The notes under the pieces were generated by a model. That model made no database searches, was not told where the DNA came from, and saw only the letters and a program-made list of their open reading frames with translations. A stretch of 64,000 bases of DNA, from assembly GCA_014055495.1 (NCBI GenBank), contig WIAG01000007.1, positions 1-64,000 of the forward strand, in the 5' to 3' direction. Made by a program: the position numbers and the translations under genes. This stretch comes from Nitrospira sp. CR1.2. Lineage in GTDB: Bacteria > Nitrospirota > Nitrospiria > Nitrospirales > Nitrospiraceae. Position 1 is the first letter of the stretch. Each line of letters begins with the position of its first letter. This document shows, piece after piece, positions 33,241 through 40,898 of the stretch.

Positions 33241-33519
33241 ATGTCTACGACACGTGCAACTCTCACCCCGATGTCTCTCTCTACGCCGTCGTATCGAATG
33301 CATGCGGGGCCGTCGTCCGGGCGGACCATCGATCGTGGCCGAAGACGTCCGACCCGCAGGCCTGGTGGATATGAGCGACGAAGCCTCCAAGAGGGCCGGC
33401 CACGTGAGTCGGCTGTACGCCGTTCGCTTCTGAGCTGGCCGGGTCGGTTTGGACCGGCGAGCAGGTTGGTCTCCGAAGCCGTGGGAGGTGACATATGGGT
33501 CCGACCAAGGCAATCGTGA
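33241..33519 (+). CDS. Possible small basic protein (uncertain)
   Basis: ATG at 33241 follows a strong GAGGAGGTGCT ribosome binding site and opens a 92-codon frame (MSTTRATLTPMSLSTPSYRM...). Its composition after residue 30 is Arg-rich and unlike normal proteins, and it overlaps the next gene by 25 bases. Either a short real N-terminus followed by a frameshift, or a chance frame downstream of a good Shine-Dalgarno sequence. Confidence 0.25.
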   Translation: MSTTRATLTPMSLSTPSYRMHAGPSSGRTIDRGRRRPTRRPGGYERRSLQEGRPRESAVRRSLLSWPGRFGPASRLVSEAVGGDIWVRPRQS

Positions 33520-33854
33520 AAGAGCAGGCGCTCTATGACGCTGTGAGCGGCAAATTGATACAGGATGGGTTTCCGAGTGATCGGGCACTGGCAGAGTATG
33601 TGAAGCAACACTACCTTGTGCTGCCCGTGCATGACCATGCCGGCAGGCCCTGGGAGCTTGATGGGAAACCGGTGTACTGCCTGCACGGCGTGCACTACGA
33701 GACGGTGGATGATCGTCGGGTGCATCTGGCTCGATGCCCCGATTGCGGCGGCATGGCGGCCAGAACGGAGGAGTTCACCGTCGAATCCGATTGTCTTCGA
33801 TGTGCCGCCTGCGGGCATGAGTTTGATGCGCGTCTGGAAATGATGGAGACGTAG
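33495..33854 (+). CDS. Small protein with C-terminal zinc ribbon
   Basis: A 119-residue protein. Residues 1-75 contain charged helices and HDHAGRPWELDGKPVYCLHG; the C-terminus has CPDCGG (about 80-85) and CLRCAACGHEF (about 98-108), a four-Cys zinc ribbon. GGAGG is 6 bases before the ATG. No named family is recognised; a nucleic-acid-binding or regulatory role is plausible. The nested hairpin element begins 5 bases after its stop. Confidence 0.75.
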   Translation: MGPTKAIVKEQALYDAVSGKLIQDGFPSDRALAEYVKQHYLVLPVHDHAGRPWELDGKPVYCLHGVHYETVDDRRVHLARCPDCGGMAARTEEFTVESDCLRCAACGHEFDARLEMMET

Positions 33855-33858
33855 GAGA

Positions 33859-33954
33859 GGGGCCTGCCTGCTCAATGTCTTTTGCTCGCGCAACGCGCGG
33901 CCTTCGAAGGCCCTCGTTGGACGCGCGCAGTGAGATACCGAGCAGGCAGGCCCC
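33859..33954 (+). ncRNA. Nested hairpin: conserved core inside a perfect 15-bp stem
   Basis: GGGGCCTGCCTGCTC (33859-33873) pairs perfectly with GAGCAGGCAGGCCCC (33940-33954). The loop holds the core 33885-33931, 45/47 identical to 24172-24218. The outer stem is unrelated to the one at 24154. The element starts 5 bases after the zinc-ribbon gene, in terminator position. Downstream, 33960-34185 has CACG-type short repeats (CGAGATACGGTTCACG near 34008) but no gene. Confidence 0.55.
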
Positions 33955-34185
33955 AGAAAGAGAGGGCTATCTGCGATACGCCTCAGCCATACGCTCTGAC
34001 CCCGACGAGATACGGTTCACGTCTTACGTGCGACGCCCCACGTTCGACGCTCTACGATTGACCTGCCTTTCGGAGGAGCAAGAAGAAATTCAGCGACAGG
34101 AATGAGAACCGGTTATACTCGGTGCTTCCCCTTCTCATGGGGGGAGACCCGTGGGTCATACTAGAACTGGAAAGGGACGAAGGTT

Positions 34186-34752
34186 ATGGCAGGTGCAACG
34201 GTGACTCGGCGACGCAAGAACGTTCCGCAGCAGAACACAAAGGCGCCTGCGAAAAGACCCAGGAAGGCTCGTGCGCAGGAGCCTTCCGGCGCGGTGATCG
34301 TGCTGTCGGGGGCCACGCCGCTGCGACGGCAGAAAGCGGCGGAAGTGTTGGCGGACGAACTGCAACTTCATCTGGCCAGCGTGGATCTGGCGGCAGTCGT
34401 CAGCAAACATGTGCGTGAAACGGAAAAGAATGTGAATCGCGTGTTCGACATGGCGAATCGCCACGGGTCCATTCTCTTCTTCGACGAAGCAGATGCGTTG
34501 TTCGGGACCGGCAGCCGAGTACAGGATGCGCGCGATCGGTTTGCACAGACCGACGTGTCGTATCTACTGCAGAGTATCGAAAAGCATCAAGGGCTCGTCA
34601 TCCTTGCGTCGAACGGCAAAAGCCGGATCGAGGAGGCCTTTTCGCCGGAGAAGCCGGTGATCGTGTTGGGTGGGACCGCAAAAAGGAAGCCGTCGAAGAC
34701 ACCGGCTAAGGCGGCGGTGAAACCGAAGAAGAGGGTGGTGAAAAAGAAATAA
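34186..34752 (+). CDS. AAA-like protein without P-loop, basic tails (paralogue 1)
   Basis: A 188-residue protein. Residues 36-150 match the core of an AAA+ ATPase: VIVLSGATPLRRQKAAEVLA sits where Walker A (GPPGTGKT) should be, but Gly, Lys and Thr are replaced (Arg48, Gln49); Walker B is intact (ILFFDEADALFG, Asp100-Glu101); sensor-1-like VILASNGKSRIEEAF follows. The N-terminal 32 residues and the last 30 are Lys/Arg/Pro-rich like histone H1 tails. It probably binds nucleic acid and no longer hydrolyses ATP in the usual way. A paralogue is at 47878. Confidence 0.8.
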   Translation: MAGATVTRRRKNVPQQNTKAPAKRPRKARAQEPSGAVIVLSGATPLRRQKAAEVLADELQLHLASVDLAAVVSKHVRETEKNVNRVFDMANRHGSILFFDEADALFGTGSRVQDARDRFAQTDVSYLLQSIEKHQGLVILASNGKSRIEEAFSPEKPVIVLGGTAKRKPSKTPAKAAVKPKKRVVKKK

Positions 34753-34790
34753 GGTGGGTGGGCACAATACTGCCTGTTCGGCTGATCTGA

Positions 34791-35039
34791 CTACGGAGCG
34801 GCTGCCAGCAGCGCGTGCTTTGCCGTTCGATCCAGTGATTTGATCGCGGCTTCACGCTGTAAGGCGGCACCCTTGCTGTCCAAGCGTTCGGTATATCGCA
34901 CCGTAAAGGGCCCTCGGCGTTTCGTGTATTTCGCGCCCCTCCCGCTGGCGTGTGCCCGCAGGCGACGAGCCAAGTCGTTCGTGATGCCCGTGTAGAGGCT
35001 CCCGTCGGCACATTCCAAGATATAGACGATCCACGTCAT
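34791..35039 (-). CDS. GIY-YIG domain protein (UPF0213/YhbQ-like)
   Basis: An 82-residue single-domain GIY-YIG protein: WIVYILECADGSLYTGITND carries the two motif halves (YIL and YTG), LARRLRAHASGRGAKYT contains the catalytic Arg, and AALQREAAIKSLDRTAK includes the Glu. Related stand-alone proteins are putative structure-specific endonucleases. ATG at 35039 fits the family start; an upstream start at 35111 would add 24 poorly conserved residues. Confidence 0.85.
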   Translation of the reverse strand: MTWIVYILECADGSLYTGITNDLARRLRAHASGRGAKYTKRRGPFTVRYTERLDSKGAALQREAAIKSLDRTAKHALLAAAP

Positions 35040-35135
35040 GTGTGGTGAGGGTGAGGCAATCCGTTCGATTCCTTGGATGCGATGGGTCGATTGCGGAGCC
35101 GGCTCGATCATACCTGAAAGAGCGGTGGGTCGCGA

Positions 35136-35282
35136 CTACTTGACGGCGGGGTTGAACACATCCAGGCCTAGGCTTGAGAGCAGGGCCGCGAGGAGGAGGG
35201 CTGCGAGAAGCAGGGCTGCGGCCATAAACTTCCGGTCTTTACGAGCCGAATCGTGGAAGCGGTAGATGTCGGATTTGCGCAT
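35136..35282 (-). CDS. Small membrane protein, 48 residues
   Basis: The reverse frame from the ATG at 35282 reads MRKSDIYRFHDSARKDRKF, then a hydrophobic helix of about 22 residues (MAAALLLAALLLAALLSSLG), then LDVFNPAVK. A charged N-terminus followed by one helix suggests an inner-membrane miniprotein. No strong ribosome binding site is visible, which lowers confidence. It is upstream of the GIY-YIG gene on the same strand. Confidence 0.55.
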   Translation of the reverse strand: MRKSDIYRFHDSARKDRKFMAAALLLAALLLAALLSSLGLDVFNPAVK

Positions 35283-35509
35283 AGGATGAGTTGGTACGAT
35301 CCGTTCGGGTGTTGTTGCGGACGGCGTCGATGACGGGCTGTCGATGCCAATGGAGCTCGAATCGTTCCCGCACTATGCATGGTCGGCGTGGGAAAAGGAA
35401 TAGGAGATTCCCTGAAACGGGTAAAATTCTCCCGGCTCTGAATGAACACCTGCGCCGCGGCTGCCCGCGCGTTGACAGGTCCGACCTCACAGCCGTAGCG
35501 TGGTGATGC

Positions 35510-35743
35510 ATGTCCGATTTTGTACGCATCGATCGAGAGCTCTCAGCGGCGAGGGCGGCTTGGGAGCAGGGGGTAGAAGGCAAAGCGCGGGTCTGTGCGA
35601 GGCGGGCGGTGGCGTTGGCCGATCAAGCCTGGTTGGTGGCTGCAGGTGACCCGGTGTGGCAAGGAGATGCGATGGCACATCTGCGACGGATTCAGCAGCA
35701 GGCGGAGTTTTCGCTGCCGGTCAGGCAGCGGCTGAACGCCTGA
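35510..35743 (+). CDS. Small helical protein, 77 residues
   Basis: A short frame with coding-like composition: FVRIDRELSAARAAWEQGVE, KARVCARRAVALADQAWLVA and LRRIQQQAEFSLPVRQRL predict three helices. There is no signal peptide. No family recognised; likely cytosolic. Confidence 0.5.
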   Translation: MSDFVRIDRELSAARAAWEQGVEGKARVCARRAVALADQAWLVAAGDPVWQGDAMAHLRRIQQQAEFSLPVRQRLNA

Positions 35744-35879
35744 CAACCTCGGTCACTCGCCGGCACGACACCCCGTTTACCAACGATCCGGCCAGGGATG
35801 CCGGTCTTATCATCGCCCACCTGACCGGCCATCGCCCGAGCGGGGGGGCTCTCCTGAGTCCGGCCTCGGCGGTCGCCTC

Positions 35880-36140
35880 TTCCTTCGCATCGTGCAGGCG
35901 GACGGTTTGGAGCAGACTTTCCTCGTTGCCCGTCCTCATTTCAGCCGCCGGCAGCCCCTGAACACTTCGATACTACAGGACCAGATTGCCCATTCCCGGC
36001 AGGACGCGGATGAGGTCGAACTGCAGCTCCGGATAGGCGGTCAGTCCCTTGTGAACATAGGTCCGCCATGCGTCGTGGCCTCGGGTCGTACCGGATACAT
36101 CCGCGGATAGCGCCGTGACAAAGGGACTGGTACACTCAAC
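35880..36140 (-). pseudogene. NTF2/SnoaL-like protein remnant
   Basis: The reverse frame reads SPFVTALSADVSGTTRGHDAW, RTYVHKGLTAYPELQFDLIRV and LPGMGNLVL, meets TAG at 35973-35975, and continues YRSVQGLPAAEM in the same frame. The GHDAWRTYV...AYPELQFDL pattern is that of SnoaL-like polyketide-cyclase/NTF2 proteins. The N-terminal part is missing and the C-terminus loses similarity. The remainder of 35744-36201 has no other gene. Confidence 0.5.
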
Positions 36141-36201
36141 GTCCGATGTGTAGTGACGAAGAGCAAGGGCCCATCGTCATCGTGCGGCTGGAAACAACCT
36201 T

Positions 36202-36672
36202 ATGGCGGTAGACGCCCCGATGCCGCACCAGATCAGCCTGGCGCCCATCGCCCTCTTCAAGCTTGTGAAAGGGTTGCTGGTCTTACTGGCCGGGTCAGGC
36301 TTTCTCCGGTGGATCGATCCTGAGATCGAGACCCTGCTCTCTCCCGTTCTGGACGCGCTTCATTTAAGCACGCACACCCAGTTTCTGCAGGCACTGGCCC
36401 TCACGGTGGATTCGTCGCCACGCCATAGTCTATTCCTGATGAGCCTCGTCAGCTTGTCCTACGCGACGTTGCTGTTCGTCGAGGGGTTCGGCCTGTGGAG
36501 CGAAACTTCGTGGGCAGCCTATCTGACGGTCATCTCCACCTGCCTGCTCCTGCCCAATGAGCTTCACGAGGTGGTTCGCGCTTGGTCGCTGTCCGGGCTG
36601 GCGGTAGTGGCGGTGAATATCGCCATCGTCGGCTATCTTGTGCGCCGTGTGGCAGAAGAGACCTTGCGTTGA
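36202..36672 (+). CDS. DUF2127 membrane protein
   Basis: A 156-residue membrane protein with four helices: APIALFKLVKGLLVLLAGSG, RHSLFLMSLVSLSYATLLFVEGFGLW, WAAYLTVISTCLLLPNEL and a final LAVVAVNIAIVGYLV. The FKLVKGLLV start, VEGFGLW and LPNELHEVVR motifs are typical of DUF2127. Its function is unknown. It precedes the hypothetical gene at 36790 on the same strand. Confidence 0.85.
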   Translation: MAVDAPMPHQISLAPIALFKLVKGLLVLLAGSGFLRWIDPEIETLLSPVLDALHLSTHTQFLQALALTVDSSPRHSLFLMSLVSLSYATLLFVEGFGLWSETSWAAYLTVISTCLLLPNELHEVVRAWSLSGLAVVAVNIAIVGYLVRRVAEETLR

Positions 36673-36789
36673 GGCGCACGGGAAATCCGACCACCTCCAC
36701 CGTTGTCCCCGGCCGCTCGGGACATTCCTAGCTGGCATCGTGCCCGTGCGGAGGTATACCAGCCACAGGACACAAGAGGAGGTCACGCC

Positions 36790-37182
36790 ATGGCGGACGT
36801 CAATTCCATGTATCAGGCTCGAATGAGGAGCGACGACATCAAGGGTCACATCGAGAAACTCGAAGGGTTGGCCCACGCTCCCGTCGTGCAGTCGACCTTC
36901 GAAGCCTTCGATGCGGAGGTAGAGGCGATGCTTGCGACGATTTTCGGCAGTACGCACCAATACGTTGAGTCGTATAAGTACGCCACGTTGGGGGAGGCCG
37001 AAGCGATCGTGAACTTGCCTGAATCGGCGCAAGAGCCGCAGGCGCGGGATATCCCGAAGAAGGGTCTGCAACAGCGCCGCCAGCTCCTGCAAAGCATTCT
37101 GACCGAATTGCAGGAACTAGAAGCACAAGAGGCCGATGTGCTCACGGGAGAAGATCGCGAAGATCCTCCCGGTCCTAGCTAG
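36790..37182 (+). CDS. Hypothetical helical protein, 130 residues
   Basis: A charged, mostly helical protein: MRSDDIKGHIEKLEGLAHAP, TFEAFDAEVEAMLATIFGST, then a coiled-coil-like RRQLLQSILTELQELEAQEA. AGAGGAGG lies 6 bases before the ATG at 36790. There is no signal peptide or membrane segment. No family recognised. Confidence 0.7.
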   Translation: MADVNSMYQARMRSDDIKGHIEKLEGLAHAPVVQSTFEAFDAEVEAMLATIFGSTHQYVESYKYATLGEAEAIVNLPESAQEPQARDIPKKGLQQRRQLLQSILTELQELEAQEADVLTGEDREDPPGPS

Positions 37183-37243
37183 CTGTCGTACGACGGACGT
37201 TTCGGGCGCGGAGCCGGTGGTCCGTTGGGCTACCTGGACTGGA

Positions 37244-38059
37244 CTACCGGCCTCTTTCCAGAAGCGTAGCCAGATAGGCCACAAGGTCGCGAATATCGTC
37301 GTCGCGCAGGAGCGTTTTCGGGTACATCGCCGTGCCGGGGTGCCCCCGTTTGATCGAGAGAAAACGATCTTCATCGGTCTGCGATTTCAGGGCGGCAGGG
37401 TCCCGGAGATTGGCGGGCGGTGCAGGGAGTGCGTCCAACCGTTGAGCCAGGTCTTTCGAGATCGAGGGCCGTCGGTCGAGGTGGCCTTCAATGCCGTGGC
37501 AGATGGCGCACCCGCCGAGTTCATGAAAGAGTTGCCGCCCCTGTGCCGCGTCGCCTCGCAGGGGGGTAGCAGGCGCAGGCGTGGGATCGGCACGCGTGAA
37601 GGGGCCACGGATTGAAGCCAGGTAAGGAAGCAGCGCAAGAATGTCTTCGTCGGAGAGGGCACCCTTCGAAAGGGGGTACATGGCGGTACGGAGATGCCCG
37701 TGTCGGATGGCCTCGAATCGCTGCTTGTCCGTGGTCAATGTCAGTGTGTCCGCCCGTCTTAGGTCTGTAGGGGCGGGACTCAACCGCTGAATGTTCTCCC
37801 GGATATGCGAGCTGAGTTCAGGGGGGAATTGGTCTCTGTGGCCGTCCACTCCGTGGCAGGTTGAGCAGAGGCCCTTGCCGTTGAAGATCGCTCTACCCTG
37901 TTCGGCATCCGCCTGTCTGTTGTGCGGATTGGTCTGTGGCGGCGATCCGGCCCAGAGATGTGAACCGGCCACCAACCACGCTGTGAGACAAACTATCCCG
38001 CCGAGGGCCGTTCCAGTGCCGCTGCTTCGAATCGGCCGCTGACAGGGGAAGATCGGCAT
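37244..38059 (-). CDS. Di-haem cytochrome c, exported
   Basis: A 271-residue protein with a signal region (GGIVCLTAWLVAGSHLWAG) and two class I cytochrome c domains: haem sites CSTCH (about residue 68) and CAICH (about 184). Each has a downstream Met-containing segment as sixth ligand (TAMYPLSKGALSDEDI and TAMYPKTLLRDDDI). Both domains end in DEDI/DDDI-LPYLA-type helices, so the protein is an internal duplication. It would carry electrons in the periplasm. It is in a reverse-strand unit alone. Confidence 0.85.
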   Translation of the reverse strand: MPIFPCQRPIRSSGTGTALGGIVCLTAWLVAGSHLWAGSPPQTNPHNRQADAEQGRAIFNGKGLCSTCHGVDGHRDQFPPELSSHIRENIQRLSPAPTDLRRADTLTLTTDKQRFEAIRHGHLRTAMYPLSKGALSDEDILALLPYLASIRGPFTRADPTPAPATPLRGDAAQGRQLFHELGGCAICHGIEGHLDRRPSISKDLAQRLDALPAPPANLRDPAALKSQTDEDRFLSIKRGHPGTAMYPKTLLRDDDIRDLVAYLATLLERGR

Positions 38060-38456
38060 GGTCAGTGTCGGGTTAGTGTGACTGTCGAACCTTCTTCTTT
38101 CATCATAATCGAGGAAAGGGGTGGAGTGCCATGCCGGATTGAGGCGAATCGCGCTCCCCGCTGCCCCCGCGTGACTTCTCCGCGTCGGTCGATCCGGTCC
38201 GGCCCGCTACCTGTCCCCTAGCCCTTCGCCGCTCCTGTCCGCTCAGGGCGAAAGAGCCTTCCGGTTGAATTGATCAATACTACGTAGTACTGGTTTTACT
38301 CCGATGCCGCTATCTGAGCGTTCATTGTGTTTCAGTTTGCGACAATATTTGGAACTATTTTGTCTTGGGGGAGCGAGCCGCTTTGTCTTGAAACCGGGAA
38401 GGCCACTTGCGTAGAGTGCACGCCGTAGTTTGTTTCACCTTGATTAGGAGGATGCT
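38060..38456. promoter_or_regulatory. Divergent control region with CTACGTAG palindrome
   Basis: This region separates the di-haem cytochrome from the beta-barrel gene. TACTACGTAGTA, a perfect 12-base palindrome (about 38278-38290), shares CTACGTAG with the one near 26356. The sequence from 38260 to 38360 is lower in GC, as expected for a promoter region. No gene is seen. Confidence 0.35.
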
Positions 38457-39041
38457 ATGCGTCGGAATCGCGAACGGTCTGTGTTCAGAAGAGCTATGGT
38501 CTTGGCCTTGCTGGTGAGTGTTGCTCCCGCTTTCGCGGCGGCTGCCGAGTGGGTGCATGAGGGCATGGCCGACGAAGGCAAGATGACGTTTGGTTTCCGG
38601 GTGGGCCCGAGTTTTATGACGCAGAGTTCCGGGTTATCCACGACCGGTCCGGCGCTCAACTTTCAGGGCATGTATGGCATCAACAAATGGTTTCGTTTCG
38701 GCATGATGCTGGAGTGGGAAAACCATGGGATTGATTCGCCCCGGAACGGCTCGCTCAATACGATTACCCTGTTGCCCGTGAATTTGGAATATCGCCCGGG
38801 ACATATCGGCGCTCTTGTTCCTTATGTCACCAGCGGGATCGGGGTGAACATCAATACGAAGGATCAAGCAGATTCCTTCGCCTGGCGGTTCGGCGCGGGA
38901 TTGGACTATCCGATGACGAGTCTCTTCCAGGGGGCGCCGAAAGGCCTGATGCTCAATATGGAAACCGCCTGGAAGCGGAATTCCGCCGACGGTGACGGTT
39001 CCTCGATGGGCTTGCTCTTCGGTGTACGCCACACCTTTTAA
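38457..39041 (+). CDS. Outer-membrane beta-barrel protein
   Basis: A 194-residue protein with a signal peptide (MVLALLVSVAPAFAAAA) and eight or so amphipathic strands (KMTFGFRVGPSFMT, WFRFGMMLEWEN, LVPYVTSGIGVNIN, FAWRFGAGLDYPM), ending with a C-terminal Phe (GVRHTF), the outer-membrane insertion signal. It resembles OmpW/OmpA-like small barrels. AGGAGG is 6 bases upstream. Confidence 0.8.
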   Translation: MRRNRERSVFRRAMVLALLVSVAPAFAAAAEWVHEGMADEGKMTFGFRVGPSFMTQSSGLSTTGPALNFQGMYGINKWFRFGMMLEWENHGIDSPRNGSLNTITLLPVNLEYRPGHIGALVPYVTSGIGVNINTKDQADSFAWRFGAGLDYPMTSLFQGAPKGLMLNMETAWKRNSADGDGSSMGLLFGVRHTF

Positions 39042-39323
39042 GCCACCTCTCGAACGTTCCCACAAATTTCAGGATGAGAATAGGCTAGACTTGGACGGTC
39101 AGCAGCGGCGCAGCCGTTGCTGGCCGGGCGGGCACTCGCCTGCTGACTCTCGCTGCCCCGTATGCGAGCGATCGCCGCTGGTCATTCCCGAACCAAATGG
39201 CGCACCCTGCCATCCTGACTGCTGAGCATGTGAATGGTGTGAGTAAGGGCTGAGGAGGAGGTTGTCCGGTTTTGCGTGAACGGGAGGTCCGAAGTGGGGG
39301 CTACGGACGGAATCGCCTCGCGA

Positions 39324-39815
39324 TCAGCCGCCGGTGGGACCCTGCCGAAGGTAGGCGCGGAGCAGGTCTCGCCAGGTCACGATGCCTTCGAGAGCCCCAT
39401 TCGCGGTGACGATAGGGAGGCAGGACACGCGATGCTCGAGCAGCAGTCGTGCCGCGACTTCGACGGTCGTATCGGCGGTGATCGTGATCAGCTTCCGGCT
39501 CATGATCTGGTGGGCCCGTTTGTTCAATGTCGCCCGGTCGCGATCGGTTTCGGACAGTGTCCCGACATGAGGGCTCACGGCCTTCAGCAGGTCGCGGTCT
39601 GAGATGATGCCGAGCAGGGTCTTGCCCTGCACAACCAGCAGGTGATGGAAATGGTGTTCATGAAAGAGCTCCCGGGCACGGGCAAGGGAGTCGTCCATGG
39701 TGACGGTCACGGTTCGTGTCGACATGATGGCACGAATCGCCGGTTCTGCGATGATCTCGGAGAGCGTTCCCGAGCAAGGCAGGTGAGGGGACTCGGTGAA
39801 ACCTGGTTGGGCCAT
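39324..39815 (-). CDS. Two-CBS-domain protein
   Basis: A 163-residue protein of two CBS domains: IMSTRTVTVTMDDSLARARE with LLGIISDRDLLKAV, and IMSRKLITITADTTVEVAAR with GIVTWRDLLRAYL. CBS pairs bind adenosine nucleotides and regulate partner proteins. CGAGGT 6 bases before the ATG at 39815 supports this start. The region 39042-39323 downstream shows no supportable gene. Confidence 0.9.
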   Translation of the reverse strand: MAQPGFTESPHLPCSGTLSEIIAEPAIRAIMSTRTVTVTMDDSLARARELFHEHHFHHLLVVQGKTLLGIISDRDLLKAVSPHVGTLSETDRDRATLNKRAHQIMSRKLITITADTTVEVAARLLLEHRVSCLPIVTANGALEGIVTWRDLLRAYLRQGPTGG

Positions 39816-40182
39816 GGACGGACCTCGGGAACGGGCAGCGAACGTGGGCTGCGGGGTGCATTCCTGTCCTGATTCCTGTATCGGCAGCCGGGAGACCATT
39901 CTTGAGACACAGTGGAGCGGCTCTCGTCGAAACCGGGAGATCAGACCGCCCATGGTGAATCACTCGTGTGCCATGCGATCGAGCCCGGGCCGCAGGGTTC
40001 TTCCGCCGGCTGGAGTCTCCTTGCTGTTTCCTTCCACCGCGATGTGTTATAAGCTGTCTATTTCTCTGCCGGATACGCTTGCCTTTGTGCGGGTGTGTCA
40101 TCGAATTAATCCAGACCTTGCCGGATCGTACGATCGTCAGACCGTCAATTCCGAAGGCATGTACAGGGGGGACTGAAGCAGG
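39816..40182. promoter_or_regulatory. Intergenic region before the pyrophosphatase gene
   Basis: No gene is supported. TTGCTG at 40021-40026 and TGTTAT/TTATAA at 40045-40052 give a weak sigma-70-like promoter about 130 bases before the pyrophosphatase start. Confidence 0.3.
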
Positions 40183-40869
40183 ATGAGCAAGAAGGAAATC
40201 GATGCGGCGCGACGACTGATGAGCCTGATGTTCAAAGCGCATCCCTGGCACGGAGTGTCGATGGGAGACCAGGCCCCGGATCTGGTGACGGCCTATATCG
40301 AAATCGTGCCCAGCGATACGGTGAAATATGAGGTGGACAAGGCCACGGGCTTTCTGAAGGTCGATCGTCCTCAGCGGTTTTCCAACTTCTGTCCGGTGTA
40401 CTACGGCCTCATTCCGCAAACCTATTGCGGCGAGCGGGTGGCGAAACTGTTCGGCGCGCGCGCTGGTCGGCCGGATATGATCGGCGACGGCGATCCCCTC
40501 GATATCTGCGTGCTCACGGAGAAGGCGATTCCCCACAGCGATATCTTGTTGACCGCCCGGCCGATCGGAGGGTTCAGTATGGCGGACGGCGGCGAGGCGG
40601 ACGACAAGATCATCGCGGTCATGCGCGACGATGCCGTCTACGGGACGCTGACCGATCTCAAGGAATGTCCCATGACCCTCCTCGATCGGTTGCAGCATTA
40701 TTTTCTGACTTACAAGCAGGCGCCGGGGTCCACCCTGCACAACAAGGTAGAGATCACGAGCATGTACGGCCGGGACGAGGCCATCAAGGTCATCCATGCC
40801 AGCCACGACGACTACAAAGCGAGATTCCCTGAGTTGGAATTTATGTGGCCCCCCAGCATGAACAGCTAG
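40183..40869 (+). CDS. ppa: Inorganic pyrophosphatase (family I)
   Basis: A 228-residue soluble pyrophosphatase. It hydrolyses PPi to two phosphates and pulls biosynthetic reactions forward. Landmarks: YEIVPSDTVKYEVDKATG-like substrate loop, FCPVYYGLIPQTYCG, and the metal-binding DGDPLDICVL (three Asp), then DDKIIAV. It is longer than the E. coli enzyme (175 residues) owing to an insertion around residues 100-115 and a C-terminal extension, as in some other phyla. The DEAD-box RNA helicase gene follows by 29 bases. Confidence 0.9.
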   Translation: MSKKEIDAARRLMSLMFKAHPWHGVSMGDQAPDLVTAYIEIVPSDTVKYEVDKATGFLKVDRPQRFSNFCPVYYGLIPQTYCGERVAKLFGARAGRPDMIGDGDPLDICVLTEKAIPHSDILLTARPIGGFSMADGGEADDKIIAVMRDDAVYGTLTDLKECPMTLLDRLQHYFLTYKQAPGSTLHNKVEITSMYGRDEAIKVIHASHDDYKARFPELEFMWPPSMNS

Positions 40870-40898
40870 CATTACCAAGAAAGGTTTAGTCCCTCCTC

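Noticed and set aside
33176-33433. Frame ending in EDVRPAGLVDMSDEASKR, vaguely like the start of MoaC
   Set aside because: Similarity is limited to a few residues, and no MoaC catalytic motifs follow.
39042-39225. Possible zinc-ribbon frame (CPVCERSPLVIPEPNGAPC)
   Set aside because: No start codon or ribosome binding site in a sensible position; single short Cys pattern only.
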